DNA of 64,000 bases from Phycisphaeraceae bacterium (GCA_029260715.1 JAJDCS010000026.1:26084-90083), one strand, 5' to 3'; numbered from the stretch's first letter, positions 1 to 9,088 are shown. Made by a program: numbers and translations. Notes: generated from the sequence alone by a model not told the origin.

Positions 1-678
1 TACGAGTCCGACTTCAACGGCGACTCCGTCATCGATTACTCGGAGACCGAAAACAACGTGCTTACCGCGCTAAGTTTCACCGGTCAGACGATTACCATGC
101 CCGCGCCGATGCTGGCACCGCCGGCGTACAACTCGGCGGGCGGGGCCACGCAGCAGGCTGTGACCGACGCGCTTGACGCGGTCAACGTCACCACCCGGAC
201 CTCGCCGCTGGGCGACCCCGTCCACCAAGGCGGGGGGATCGGCTTCGTCTCTGAGATTGTTCAGCTTGACGACACTGCGGTGGCTGATTTCATCGCCGCT
301 CTGCAAGCGGACGGCGCCTCGGCGGCCGAGGCGTTCCTCCGGGTCGAGTTGCCTTACGACGAAGCGTCGCTGGCTTCTTTCGGCATCAATGAAAGCGATA
401 TCGCCCCCTACTGGTGGGATGAAGATATTGACCAGTGGCTACTCGTCGGCACGACGACCGCGGGCACCCGCGGCGCGGGGGCGTTGGCCACGCTCCCCCA
501 GCACGAGGGCTTGGTGGGGTATTACGGCGTCGACACCGTCAATGATCTGGTCTGGATGAACGTGAACCACGCGTCGATCTACGGCGTGCTGACGCCTGAG
601 CCCGCTACGGCGGCCGTGCTCTCACTGAGCGCCCTGGTCATGGTCAATCGCCGTCGTCGCCCGGGTTTACCCGGCTAG
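1..678 (+). CDS. C-terminal part of a PEP-CTERM exported protein (5' truncated by window)
   Basis: The frame is open from base 1, so the gene begins outside the window; the GTG at 58 is only an internal codon. The first residues contain an EF-hand or dockerin-type calcium loop (DFNGDSVIDYSE, about residues 5-16), followed by about 180 residues I do not recognise. The C-terminus is a classic PEP-CTERM sorting signal: TPEP, a hydrophobic stretch (AAVLSLSALVMV), then NRRRRP. Such proteins are exported by Sec and then processed by an exosortase. I infer an extracellular or envelope protein; the catalytic or binding part, if any, is not visible here. Confidence 0.8.
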   Translation, partial: YESDFNGDSVIDYSETENNVLTALSFTGQTITMPAPMLAPPAYNSAGGATQQAVTDALDAVNVTTRTSPLGDPVHQGGGIGFVSEIVQLDDTAVADFIAALQADGASAAEAFLRVELPYDEASLASFGINESDIAPYWWDEDIDQWLLVGTTTAGTRGAGALATLPQHEGLVGYYGVDTVNDLVWMNVNHASIYGVLTPEPATAAVLSLSALVMVNRRRRPGLPG

Positions 679-713
679 TCCCAGTGGTTGACGCTACGTT
701 TCGGCGTATACGC

Positions 714-752
714 ACGGGTGGCACACCGCGCGCCGAAGGCTGCCGTGTATAG
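714..752 (+). repeat. Dispersed hairpin repeat, family 2, copy 1
   Basis: The block begins GGGTGGCACAC, has CGCCGAAGG at its centre and ends GCCGTGTAT. It matches blocks at 32172-32207 and, on the other strand, 44291-44327. The outer arms (ACAC and GTGT) pair, so the transcript could fold. It lies just downstream of a PEP-CTERM gene. It resembles a REP-type intergenic element; no transposase is nearby. Confidence 0.5.
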
Positions 753-838
753 ATTTCTAGCTTGCACCCGCTTCTGTCGGACGTGGGTCGGATCACCTAT
801 TTCCAAACACCGCCCACGTTGATGCTATCCTTGTCGCT

Positions 839-2602
839 ATGGTCCATACGGGTGCCAGCGAGGTTGGGCGTCGGGGGCGTGTGGGGGTTCGCTCTTTGGG
901 GTGGCACCTGGCGTTGCTAGGTGTTTCGGGTGTGTTGCTGGGTTTGGCGTTTCCGCAGCCGGGGTGGGGGTGGTTAGCCCATGCGGCGCTCGTGCCGGCG
1001 GTGGTGCTGGCGGTTCGGTCTGATAGCGAGAAGCGTTTGGCTTGGTCGGCTTACGCGGTTGGGCTGGCGTGGTGGCTGATACAGCTCAATTGGCTGGGGC
1101 AAATCACCGTGGGGGGGTACGCGGTGTTGTCGGCGTACCTGGCGGTGTATTGGCCGGTGGCGTTGCTGGCGATGCGCGCGTTGGGCAGTGGGTGTCGCGT
1201 GCCGATGACGCTGGCGGTACCGTTGGTGTGGGTGAGTTTGGAGGTGGTGCGCACGTACTTCCCGGCTGGCGGCTTTAATTGGTTCGCGTTGGCGCACAGC
1301 CAGGCGCCTTACGACGAGGGGCAGGGGGTGAGTTGGCTGATCCAGGTGGCGGATGTTTTCGGGGATCACGGCGTGAGTTTTATCGTCGGGATGACCAACG
1401 GTGTGATCGCTGATTTTTTGCTTCGGCCTTGGATGGTGCCGGGCGGTGGCAAGGCACAAGCGAATCCGTCGTTGCTTGCGGCGGCGGGGTTGTGGGCGGT
1501 GGTTGTGGGCGCGGCGTTGGGTTATGGGTATTACCGGGTTGAGCAGTTCGACGCGGCGGCGCGGGCTGAGGGTTTGCGTATCGCGGTGGTTCAGACCAAC
1601 GTGCCCCAAGACAACAAGAACAACCCCACCGCCCAGCAGATGCTCGACGACTGGCACAGCATGATCGACCTGACCCGGCGTGCCGCCGCTGGGACGCCCA
1701 AGCCGGGGTTGATCGTGTGGCCCGAGACGATGGTGCCGGCTGCGCTTAATAAAGAAGCGTTGGCGCATTACGAGTCGGTCGGCTCGCAGTACGAGTTGTT
1801 CCACGAGCAGATCGGCCAGTTGGCTGGTGAGCTTGGCGTGGCCCTGCTGGTCGGGTCGCACGCTTACTACGACTGGGTGACGGTGCGGGCGCCGGACGGG
1901 CAGGGGGCGTATGAGTTGCCGGGCAAGCGGTACAACTCGGTGTATTTGTATGGGCCTGACGGGCGGCAAGCGGAGGGGCGGTATGACAAGATTCACCGCG
2001 TGCCGTTTGGGGAGTACATCCCGTGGGTTGAGGCGTGGCCATGGCTGAAGAAGCAGTTCATCCGCTACCTGAGCCCGTATGAGATTGACTACACGGTTCA
2101 GCCGGGGCGGAGTTGGACGCGGTTTGAGGTGAGTGGGGGTGGGTCGGCTGCGTCGCCCGTGCGTGTGAGCACGCCGATCTGCTTTGAGGACGCGGTGGCG
2201 CGTGTGACGCGGCGGATGGTGTACGACGAGCAAGGGGCGAAGGCTGTCGACGTGCTGGTCAACTTGACCAACGACGGTTGGTACGCGGGCACGCACCAGG
2301 GGCCTCAGCACATGCAGGTCGCGGTGTTTCGGTGTGTTGAGACGCGTGTGCCCATGGCGCGGAGCGTGAACACGGGCGTGAGCGGGTTTATTGATTCGGT
2401 CGGTCGTGTTGGGCCTGTGGTGCGAGTGGATGGGCGGGCCCAAGCGGTTGAGGGCTTCGCGAGCCATGCGGTGGGGGTTGACGATCGTGTGACATGGTTT
2501 AGCCGGTTGGGGCACGGCCCGGCGGTGGGCATGGCGGTGGTGACTGGTTGCTTGATTGTTTTGGCGGGGGTTAAGCGGCGGCGGGTTGGCTCAGCAAATT
2601 AG
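839..2602 (+). CDS. lnt: Apolipoprotein N-acyltransferase
   Basis: This inner-membrane enzyme adds the third acyl chain to the N-terminal cysteine of lipoproteins, the last step of lipoprotein maturation. The first ~230 residues hold several hydrophobic membrane segments, and the remainder is a nitrilase-type (CN hydrolase) domain. The expected catalytic triad is visible: Glu296 in VWPETMVP, Lys384 in RYDKIHRVPFGEY and Cys448 in TPICFED. A last hydrophobic segment (VGMAVVTGCLIVLAGV) lies near the C-terminus. At 587 residues it is somewhat longer than the E. coli enzyme. No clear ribosome-binding site precedes the ATG. Several lipoproteins elsewhere in the window are possible substrates. Confidence 0.95.
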   Translation: MVHTGASEVGRRGRVGVRSLGWHLALLGVSGVLLGLAFPQPGWGWLAHAALVPAVVLAVRSDSEKRLAWSAYAVGLAWWLIQLNWLGQITVGGYAVLSAYLAVYWPVALLAMRALGSGCRVPMTLAVPLVWVSLEVVRTYFPAGGFNWFALAHSQAPYDEGQGVSWLIQVADVFGDHGVSFIVGMTNGVIADFLLRPWMVPGGGKAQANPSLLAAAGLWAVVVGAALGYGYYRVEQFDAAARAEGLRIAVVQTNVPQDNKNNPTAQQMLDDWHSMIDLTRRAAAGTPKPGLIVWPETMVPAALNKEALAHYESVGSQYELFHEQIGQLAGELGVALLVGSHAYYDWVTVRAPDGQGAYELPGKRYNSVYLYGPDGRQAEGRYDKIHRVPFGEYIPWVEAWPWLKKQFIRYLSPYEIDYTVQPGRSWTRFEVSGGGSAASPVRVSTPICFEDAVARVTRRMVYDEQGAKAVDVLVNLTNDGWYAGTHQGPQHMQVAVFRCVETRVPMARSVNTGVSGFIDSVGRVGPVVRVDGRAQAVEGFASHAVGVDDRVTWFSRLGHGPAVGMAVVTGCLIVLAGVKRRRVGSAN

Positions 2603-2735
2603 CTAGACACACCAATCGTCGCGTCGGGCTTGCTATGATCGGTAGGTGTGCGGTGGTTGTTTTGGTTCAATACCAAAATGGGCAGGCCGCCAGCCGGTAA
2701 TCAATGATGTTTAAGGTTTGAGTCATAAGGAACGG

Positions 2736-3719
2736 ATGATGGTGGTACGTTTTAGCGTGATTTTTGCGGCGGTTTGCTGCGTGGGTTTGATGGGCGCGGG
2801 TGTGGCGTTGGGCGAAGAGGGGTTAAAGGGTTCGCAGCGATTGGGTGAGGCGCGTGGGTGGGCGGTGGCGCAGGTGCTCGAGTCGATCCGCAGCGATTCG
2901 CCGTATTTGCGAGCGAACGCGATTGAGACGGCTCAGCGTTTGCCTAGGCGTGTGGTGCCGTTGGTGCAGTTGGGGTTGGACGATTCTGCGCCTGTGGTGC
3001 GTTTCGCGGCGCTGGCGACGATCGGGAAGCTTCGGCTGCACAATCTGGCCCCCGCGGCGGAGCGGTTGGTGGCGGACCCGTCTGAATCGGTGCGCGCAGC
3101 GTCGCTTGCGGCGCTGCACCAGTGCGGTCGGGTGGTTGATTTAAGCCCGTTGGCTGGGATGCTCGCCAGCTCCGACCCCGGCACGCGTGGGAACGTAGCC
3201 ATGCTGCTGGGGCAGATGGGCGATACGGACTCGGTGGCGATGCTCAAGGAGATGGCCCGGGTGCCCATGCCGCGCGTCGGTGCGGTGCAGGCGGCGCTTG
3301 TTCGGTTGCAGGTGGCTGAGGCGCTGGTGAAGCTTGGGGATGAATCGTCGCTCAACGCGATCCGTGCGGCGGTGTATTCGCCGTTTGACGAGGCGCGGGT
3401 TGTGGCGGTGTCCATGCTGGGGGCGCTGGCGGACCGTCGGATGGAGAAGGCGATCGTTCAACTTTTGAGCAAACCGCCGATCGAATTGCAGCTGGCCGCG
3501 GCAGAGACGCTGGCGAGGTTGGGCAAAGCGGACGGGCGGGCGTTTGTTTTGGAGGCTTGCGGGTCGGAGATAGCGACGGTGCGTGCCCAGGCGGCGTTGG
3601 CGTTGGCTCAATTCGAGGCCACGAAAGTGTTGGAGAAGTTGGTGGTTCTCTTGCGTGATCCCGATGAACAGGTTCGCCTGTCGGCCGCGGCGGCGATCAT
3701 GCGTATTGATTCGGATTAG
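2736..3719 (+). CDS. Exported HEAT-repeat protein
   Basis: An N-terminal signal peptide (VIFAAVCCVGLMGAGVALG) is followed by about 290 residues of helical repeats of HEAT or PBS-lyase type, recognisable by recurring motifs such as DDSAPVVRFAALATIGKL, DPSESVRAASLAAL and DPDEQVRLSAAAAIM. These form protein-binding solenoids; no catalytic motif is seen. The reading frame extends up to a TTG at 2718, but AAGGA at 2727-2731 fits the ATGs at 2736 or 2739 better, and only those place the signal peptide at the terminus. I infer a periplasmic scaffold or assembly factor; its partner is unknown. Confidence 0.75.
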   Translation: MMVVRFSVIFAAVCCVGLMGAGVALGEEGLKGSQRLGEARGWAVAQVLESIRSDSPYLRANAIETAQRLPRRVVPLVQLGLDDSAPVVRFAALATIGKLRLHNLAPAAERLVADPSESVRAASLAALHQCGRVVDLSPLAGMLASSDPGTRGNVAMLLGQMGDTDSVAMLKEMARVPMPRVGAVQAALVRLQVAEALVKLGDESSLNAIRAAVYSPFDEARVVAVSMLGALADRRMEKAIVQLLSKPPIELQLAAAETLARLGKADGRAFVLEACGSEIATVRAQAALALAQFEATKVLEKLVVLLRDPDEQVRLSAAAAIMRIDSD

Positions 3720-3855
3720 CGTGTTTGGGGTGGGTGTTTGTGGGTATGATCAACGTGTAAGATGGCAGCGATGACGGCGGTACACGAGGCCGTTGGGGCG
3801 AGCGTGTTGCCGGCTGTTTGCGGAGTTTGAGCCCATCTGATTAACATAAGATGAG

Positions 3856-3884
3856 TTGACAAGGCGGCGAGTCGCGTAGATATT
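3856..3884 (+). promoter_or_regulatory. Possible sigma-70 type promoter
   Basis: TTGACA at 3856-3861 is a perfect -35 box. After a 17-bp spacer comes GATATT at 3879-3884, a four-of-six -10 match. It would give a leader of about 90 bases for the coiled-coil gene at 3980. It was found by eye only. Confidence 0.4.
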
Positions 3885-3979
3885 ACGTTACTTATAAGCT
3901 GAACGGGCTTTATAGCGGTGAGATAAATTATGCTGATCCACAACAGCCGGGTTGCTCCTGACATTGAGAGGAGGTCGCC

Positions 3980-4855
3980 TTGGGCGTATTGACCAAAGTT
4001 TTTGTCGTGTTGGTGACGGTGTTGTCGGTGCTGCTTGGCACGCTGGCGGTGACGTTTGTAGCCAACACTGAGAATTACAAAGCGAAGCTAGAAGAGTCCG
4101 TGGCTGACAAGACCGCGGCCGAGGAGATCGCGAGGCTGCGTCAGAGCGAACTCAACGCGGTGCAGAGCAACCAGAGCGAGCAGATCACGCTGTTCAAGGC
4201 CCAGTCGGAGAGCCTGATCACGCAGAACAATCTGCTGACGCAGCAGCGGGCCGAGGCTGAGGCCGCGGCGCAGCGCGAGACAGGGAAGTTGGCGAAGTTC
4301 GAGGCGGACTGGAGCCGGCTGACCGCGGCGAACCAGCAGTACGCCCAGATGACCAAGGAGATTCAGGAAGAACTCAAGCAGCGACGCGAACAGATCGTCG
4401 ATCAGCAGACGCGGTCGATCCAGCTAGCCGATCGGAACAACGAGCTTGAGAGCCAACTGGCCGCGTTGACCCGGCAGGTGCGTCGTGTGCATGAGAAGAT
4501 GACGAACCTGCAAGAGGAGAACGCTGACCTGCAGGGCAAGCTGGCTCAGTTGCCGCCCCAGTGGCAGGCGAAGATCCTATCGGAGGAAGTGGCTGTGGCC
4601 CCGTTTGTGCCCGAGACGCCCATCCGCGGCCAGGTCACGCGAGTCGAGCAGCTTGAGGGTGAGACGTTTGTCCAGGTGAACGTGGGCCGCAACGACGGCG
4701 TTGAATCCAACATGAAGTTCCTGGTGCACCGCGGCAGCCAGTTCTTGGGCACGCTGATTATCACGACGGTGGACGCGAACAGCTCGGCGGGCCGCATCGA
4801 GTTGATGCAGGGCAGGGTGTCGGTTGGGGACATGGTGTTGACGGGCGGGGATTGA
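3980..4855 (+). CDS. MreC-like membrane-anchored coiled-coil protein
   Basis: The start is TTG, supported by a perfect AGGAGG (3969-3974) five bases upstream. Residues ~5-28 form one membrane segment (VFVVLVTVLSVLLGTLAV). Residues ~30-190 are strongly heptad-like, rich in Gln, Glu, Arg and Leu, as expected of a long coiled coil. The last ~85 residues look like a small beta-barrel (RGQVTRVEQLEGETFVQVNVG ending in VGDMVLTGGD). A membrane helix, coiled coil and beta domain is the layout of MreC, and mreB lies 540 bp downstream; I therefore infer a cell-shape scaffold. It carries only one clear beta domain, so it may instead be an unrelated envelope protein. Confidence 0.6.
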   Translation: MGVLTKVFVVLVTVLSVLLGTLAVTFVANTENYKAKLEESVADKTAAEEIARLRQSELNAVQSNQSEQITLFKAQSESLITQNNLLTQQRAEAEAAAQRETGKLAKFEADWSRLTAANQQYAQMTKEIQEELKQRREQIVDQQTRSIQLADRNNELESQLAALTRQVRRVHEKMTNLQEENADLQGKLAQLPPQWQAKILSEEVAVAPFVPETPIRGQVTRVEQLEGETFVQVNVGRNDGVESNMKFLVHRGSQFLGTLIITTVDANSSAGRIELMQGRVSVGDMVLTGGD

Positions 4856-4901
4856 GCCGGGACAGCCGGTTTGAGAGCGGTTTTGAGTCGGGTTATTCGT
4901 C

Positions 4902-5156
4902 ATGATGAATCAAGGCTACCATCGGCGTCGCGGAAGTGTTTTCCTGCCCGGGCGCAGCGATATTTACACGCTGCTGATGCTGATCGCTTGTTTGGCTTTG
5001 CTTGTCGGTATTGGGTTTATCTGGTACCGGGGCGCGGAGCTTTTCGGCACGTCCAACCCGTTTGAAGTGGTGTCGCAGCGTGATCGGCCCGCGCCCGTCG
5101 GGCGTGCGGTGTTGGCTGGGTGCGTCACAGGCTCCGGCTTGAAGCACGCGGGCTAA
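4902..5156 (+). CDS. Small single-pass membrane protein
   Basis: 84 residues with one hydrophobic segment (LLMLIACLALLVGIGFIWY, ~residues 24-42) preceded by a basic N-terminus (YHRRRGSVFLPGR). It begins 46 bases after the coiled-coil gene and precedes mreB in the same direction, so it may belong to the same transcription unit. I recognise no family. The C-terminal part is Gly/Pro/Ala-rich and unstructured-looking. The gene is short, so it could be spurious, but a clean membrane helix and its position support it. Confidence 0.5.
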   Translation: MMNQGYHRRRGSVFLPGRSDIYTLLMLIACLALLVGIGFIWYRGAELFGTSNPFEVVSQRDRPAPVGRAVLAGCVTGSGLKHAG

Positions 5157-5398
5157 TCTCTCTTCGGCTTGCGTGCAGGCGGACGGTGGGGGGTGAGCAC
5201 AAGCGGGGGCTGTGGTATAACAGCGTGCTAGGCGGTGTCTAACAAAAGGTGTGTTCCATTACATCAATAGAACGCTGATCTCAAAGCGGCGGCGTCGTTT
5301 CCTGACAACAAGGGCATACCGCTAAGGTTGAGGTTTGGCTTTCTGGGTCTCTTGTTACCAATCGGAATGGCTCGTCGTGGCTAAAGGACGGTCCGGCA

Positions 5399-6451
5399 TT
5401 GTTTATCGATAACGTCTTAAGCTGGTTCAGCGTTGATATGGGCATCGACCTTGGCACGTGCAACACCTTGGTGTGTGTGCGTGGCGAGGGGATTGTGCTC
5501 AACGAGCCCAGCGTGGTGGCGGTGAAGAAGGGCACGAACCAGGTGCTCCAGAATGGCAACGCGGTGGGCTGGGTGGCCAAGGAGATGCTCGGCAAGACGC
5601 CCGGGTCGATCACGGCGATCCGCCCGCTCAAAGACGGCGTGATCAGCGACTTCGAGATTACCGAGGCGATGCTTGGATATTTTATCCGGAAGGTGAACGG
5701 CAAGCGCCCGTTTGTGAAGCCGCGCGTGGTCATCGCCGTGCCCAGCGGGATCACGGCGGTGGAGAAGCGCGCGGTGCTGGATTCTGCTGAGCGGGCCGGG
5801 GCGCGACGCGTCTACCTCGTCGAAGAGCCCATGGCCGCGGGCATCGGCGCCAACCTGCCGATCGTTGAGGCCACCGCGTCGATGATCGTCGATATCGGCG
5901 GCGGCACGACGGAGGTGGCGATCATGAGCTTGGCTGACATCGCCCAGTGCGAGTCCGTGCGTGTGGCGGGCGACGACATGGACGAGGCGATCATCAACCA
6001 CATGAAGAAAGCATACAACCTGATGATCGGCGAGCAGACGGCTGAGCGGATCAAGATCGAGATCGGCTCGGCGTCGCCCGACCACGAGACACGATCAATG
6101 GAGGTCCGCGGGCGTGACATGATCTCGGGCCTGCCGCGCAAGACGGTCATCACCTCCGACGAGATCACCCAAGCGTTGCAGGAGCCGCTTAGCGCTATCC
6201 TCGAAACGATCACGCGCACGCTCGAACGCGCCGAGCCAGAGTTGTCCGCCGACTTGGTCGACAACGGCATTGTGCTGGCCGGCGGCGGGTCGCTGCTGCG
6301 TGGGATTGACGAGGTCATCTCCAACGCCACGGGCCTGGAGTGCCGCGTCGCCGAAGACCCGCTCACCTGCGTGGCCCGGGGCACCGCGATCTACCTCGAA
6401 CACCTCGAAGAGTGGAAGAACACCCTCGAAAGCGACATGGACGAGGTCTGA
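5399..6451 (+). CDS. mreB: Rod shape-determining protein MreB
   Basis: An actin-family ATPase that forms membrane-associated filaments guiding peptidoglycan insertion. The 350 residues contain the phosphate-1 loop (MGIDLGTCNTLV), the core MreB signatures (EGIVLNEPSVVA, VVIAVPSGITAVEKRAV, EEPMAAGIGANLPI), the phosphate-2 loop (MIVDIGGGTTEVAI) and the adenosine motif (GIVLAGGGSLLRGID). Length is normal. The start is TTG at 5399 with AAAGGA (5383-5388) ten bases upstream; the N-terminal MFIDNVLSWFS matches the usual membrane-binding helix. The preceding MreC-like gene suggests a shape module; no mreD, RodA or PBP2 gene is in the window. Confidence 0.95.
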   Translation: MFIDNVLSWFSVDMGIDLGTCNTLVCVRGEGIVLNEPSVVAVKKGTNQVLQNGNAVGWVAKEMLGKTPGSITAIRPLKDGVISDFEITEAMLGYFIRKVNGKRPFVKPRVVIAVPSGITAVEKRAVLDSAERAGARRVYLVEEPMAAGIGANLPIVEATASMIVDIGGGTTEVAIMSLADIAQCESVRVAGDDMDEAIINHMKKAYNLMIGEQTAERIKIEIGSASPDHETRSMEVRGRDMISGLPRKTVITSDEITQALQEPLSAILETITRTLERAEPELSADLVDNGIVLAGGGSLLRGIDEVISNATGLECRVAEDPLTCVARGTAIYLEHLEEWKNTLESDMDEV

Positions 6452-6583
6452 CACGCACCGCATATTTTTCATGCGCGTCGAAAACAATCGAAGTTGCCGC
6501 CAGATCTATTGCCGCGTCCGAAAGCTCCACACTCGCATACGCACGATCGGTATAGAGCAAGTGGTGTGATTAATCGCTATTCG

Positions 6584-6673
6584 CCGGGTGGCACGGCTTG
6601 CTTGCAAGCCGTGAAATGTGGCTCCGCCATGACAACTGTCACCGAATATGCTGGCAGATAATGACGCCAGTTG
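6584..6673. repeat. Dispersed palindromic repeat, family 1, copy A
   Basis: About 90 bp lying between mreB and the CdaR gene. It begins GGGTGGC, then holds a near-perfect palindrome (ACGGCTTGC-TT-GCAAGCCGT), then GAAATGTGGCTCCGCCATGA, and ends GATAATGACGCCAGTTG. The same block recurs at 23312-23401 and, shortened, at 32329-32395. It has no coding capacity and resembles a REP or miniature element. Confidence 0.8.
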
Positions 6674-6707
6674 CTCTGAGGCGCGGCGGCTGGAGATTCG
6701 GCTAATT

Positions 6708-7766
6708 TTACTGGAGCGTGGGGGGTGGCGTGGGGCTTTGGGCGGGGGTGATGGTGAAGTTGGCTCTTGGGATCGCCGAGTCCACGCGCACCGACGCGGG
6801 CACGCTGATCAGCAGCGGCTTGGACGTGACTTTCGATTCCAACTCGTCCACCGTTAGCCGCAGGTCGGCCCACACCTTGATCTCTCCCTTGCGGATCTTG
6901 TCGATGACGTCGCTGGGGCCGCTGAGTCGGACGTTGTCGTTCAACACGCGTTGGCCGCCTGCCAACTCGACCGTGAATCGCTTCATCTCCTCCCACGGCA
7001 CGGTAAGCAGGATGGGCACGCCCGTGAGGCTAAGCGTGTCGGTCTGCTTGCGCACGGTGATGGTCACCGCCGCGTTGGTGGGCACGATGGTGGGGGCGTA
7101 GCCGCGCAGCCGGTTGCGGAGGATGTCGGGCAGCGTGATCGGCACGGTCAGCTCGTGTGGCACGTTTTCTTCTAGGCGTGAGAGCGTCTCAGGGCCGACG
7201 CGGGCTTCGAGCTTCAAGCTGCCCAACCCGCTGACCACGCTTACCGGTAGCTGCACGACCGCTTCGGTCGGGTTTACCACCGGCGCGGCTGCTAGCTGGA
7301 TCTCGTCGGGAACCACGGAGTCCATCGCGATCGGGATGACGGTGTCTTCGATCCGCTCAACCCGCAAATCGAGGGTGCGGGGGTGGATCTCAACGATGCT
7401 CACGCCCAGGTCGCCGATGGGGGAGTCCAGGAACTTGTCGCGCAGCACGACCGTTTGTTCGGGGCTGTCGGGGTCGGCTGTCACAAGCACCTCGATCGGC
7501 CGCACCTGCATGCGCTGCAGACCCGCGAATTGGCTCGTCGCGCAGCGTACCGTGACCGATACCTGCCGCTTGAGCACCGGGTCGATCAAGAGCTGCTGCC
7601 CCGGTGGCGCGACAAAACGCACGCTGTATTGGAGGGGCTCTCGCTGCTTGACGTTCTCGCTTTCAGAGTAGAGCCAGATCAGCACCGCGATGATCGTCAC
7701 GATCGTGTAGGTCTGGACTTTTTCAAGCAGGCTGGGGCCGGGTTGTTCGGTATGGCTGGGGTCCAT
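6708..7766 (-). CDS. cdaR: YbbR/CdaR-domain protein, regulator of diadenylate cyclase
   Basis: 352 residues with one N-terminal membrane segment (YTIVTIIAVLIWLYSES, ~residues 16-33), then a series of beta-rich YbbR-type repeats outside the membrane and a Pro-rich end (PAQSPTPPPTLQ). In Firmicutes CdaR binds CdaA and modulates c-di-AMP synthesis. Here the gene follows cdaA by only three bases, the same arrangement as in the classic cdaA-cdaR-glmM operon; no glmM follows. Sequence conservation of YbbR domains is weak, so the call rests on topology, repeats and gene order. Confidence 0.8.
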   Translation of the reverse strand: MDPSHTEQPGPSLLEKVQTYTIVTIIAVLIWLYSESENVKQREPLQYSVRFVAPPGQQLLIDPVLKRQVSVTVRCATSQFAGLQRMQVRPIEVLVTADPDSPEQTVVLRDKFLDSPIGDLGVSIVEIHPRTLDLRVERIEDTVIPIAMDSVVPDEIQLAAAPVVNPTEAVVQLPVSVVSGLGSLKLEARVGPETLSRLEENVPHELTVPITLPDILRNRLRGYAPTIVPTNAAVTITVRKQTDTLSLTGVPILLTVPWEEMKRFTVELAGGQRVLNDNVRLSGPSDVIDKIRKGEIKVWADLRLTVDELESKVTSKPLLISVPASVRVDSAIPRANFTITPAQSPTPPPTLQ

Positions 7767-7769
7767 GGT

Positions 7770-8630
7770 TTAAGCGGCTTGGTTGGTTCCAGAACTGAGG
7801 TTGTTGGCGGCTGTGTCACTGAGTTTTATCTCGCCCAGTCCGCGGACTAATAGCGTGCGAAGCCCGCTGAGTGTTAAGCCCCGCGTCAGTTGCCCTCTTT
7901 CAGCCAGGCTGATCGCGCCCGTCTCTTCACTGACGACGATGATCAGCGAGTCGGTTTCTTGCGATAGCCCGATCGCGGCGCGGTGTCGCGAGCCGAGTTC
8001 CGAACTGAACTGCTCGCCTTCGGCCAACGGGAACTGGACACCCGCGGCGGTGATTCTGTCGCCTTGTACGACGACGCCCATATCGTGCAGCGCGCTGCCG
8101 GGCCAGAAGATGGTGTTGAGCAGTTCCTTGGAGACCTCCGCGTTTACACGCGTGCCGGTTTCGATGATCCCGCCCAGCCCGACGTGCCGCTCGATTGCGA
8201 TCAACGCGCCGATCTTATTTTTGCTCAAGTAGGCCACCGTCCCCAGCAACTCTTCGATCACCCGTGCTCGGCGCAAGTTGCTGCCGCGGAACAGCCTCGC
8301 CTCGCCCAGCCGCACCATCGCCCGCCTCAACTCCGGCTGGAACACGATCACCAACGCCAGCGAGATGTAACCCAGGAGGTTGCTGTAAAGAAAGTTGAGC
8401 CTCTCAAACGAAGTGCCGCTGCCAAGGACTTTGATTAGCAGTGTGCCGATAATCAAAACCAGCGCGACGCCCTTGATGGCCCTGGCGCCGCGCGTGCCGT
8501 GGAGGAACCGTAAAATGATGTACACCAACGCCCATATCACGACAAACTCGATCAGCACGACCCACCAGGGGTAGGTCTGGATCCGCTTGAGCAGTTGATG
8601 CAAGCGTTCGATCAGTGAGTCGGGATTCAC
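7770..8630 (-). CDS. cdaA: Membrane diadenylate cyclase (CdaA/DacA family)
   Basis: It makes the second messenger c-di-AMP from two ATP. Three hydrophobic segments at the N-terminus (WVVLIEFVVIWALVYIIL; IKGVALVLIIGTLLI; LLGYISLALVIVFQPELRRAM) are followed by a DAC domain. The RHR motif is intact (GSRHRAAIGLS, Arg215-His216-Arg217), as are SLIIVVSEETGAIS and the family's FQPELR. The normally invariant DGA motif reads DMG (Asp183-Met184-Gly185, in LHDMGVVV). The Asp is kept, but the change may alter activity. The start is GTG, with AGGA upstream. It heads an operon with cdaR. Confidence 0.9.
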   Translation of the reverse strand: MNPDSLIERLHQLLKRIQTYPWWVVLIEFVVIWALVYIILRFLHGTRGARAIKGVALVLIIGTLLIKVLGSGTSFERLNFLYSNLLGYISLALVIVFQPELRRAMVRLGEARLFRGSNLRRARVIEELLGTVAYLSKNKIGALIAIERHVGLGGIIETGTRVNAEVSKELLNTIFWPGSALHDMGVVVQGDRITAAGVQFPLAEGEQFSSELGSRHRAAIGLSQETDSLIIVVSEETGAISLAERGQLTRGLTLSGLRTLLVRGLGEIKLSDTAANNLSSGTNQAA

Positions 8631-9088
8631 GGCAAGTTGTTTCCTAAGAGCTAATCGGCTTGTTTCGCCCGTGTTGCAATGCTATTAGCGAGCCAGGACG
8701 CCCATTTGTTTCAACGACGCATAAGACAGTCTTAACCACGCTAACCCTCTTGCACAAGAGTATTACTGGTTTGCTCCGATCTGTACAGGCTAATAATATC
8801 ATAGGGCTCTAGTGCTAAGGGCTAGCTTCCTAGCATTGAAATCGACTGAGTGAACATTGAGCTTGTGTCTTTATCGACAAGGCTGCAGAAGCCTCCCCAG
8901 TATCTCAGGGCAGGCCGTTGTCGCTAGTGAACGGGGCCGGTTTATCCGCAAGCCGATCGGAGACCCATCAGCCTTGAGGGGTTGTGCAGCTGTGCGACCG
9001 CTCAGTTACCACTATCGCTGCTATAGCGTTAAGATGTGGCCCCGTATGGGATGAGATTCGAATTCAACCTTTAATTGAGATAACACCG
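8631..9088. other. Gene-free divergent region between cdaA and clpP
   Basis: 458 bp separate the divergent starts of cdaA and clpP, so promoters for both must lie here. The middle is AT-rich (TAATAATATCATAG near 8792). A short inverted repeat, CTCTTG-CA-CAAGAG, sits at 8747-8760 and could be an operator. The clpP frame stays open up to 8984, but that N-terminal extension does not resemble ClpP. No RNA gene was recognised. Confidence 0.4.

Noticed and set aside
974..2515. 513-codon frame antisense to the N-acyltransferase gene
   Set aside because: Its Arg/His/Pro-rich translation is typical of a shadow frame in GC-rich DNA, while the plus frame is a clear Lnt with its catalytic triad.
8984..9088. 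N-terminal extension of ClpP
   Set aside because: The frame is open, but the peptide does not resemble ClpP and a better-placed ATG with a purine-rich site exists at 9089.
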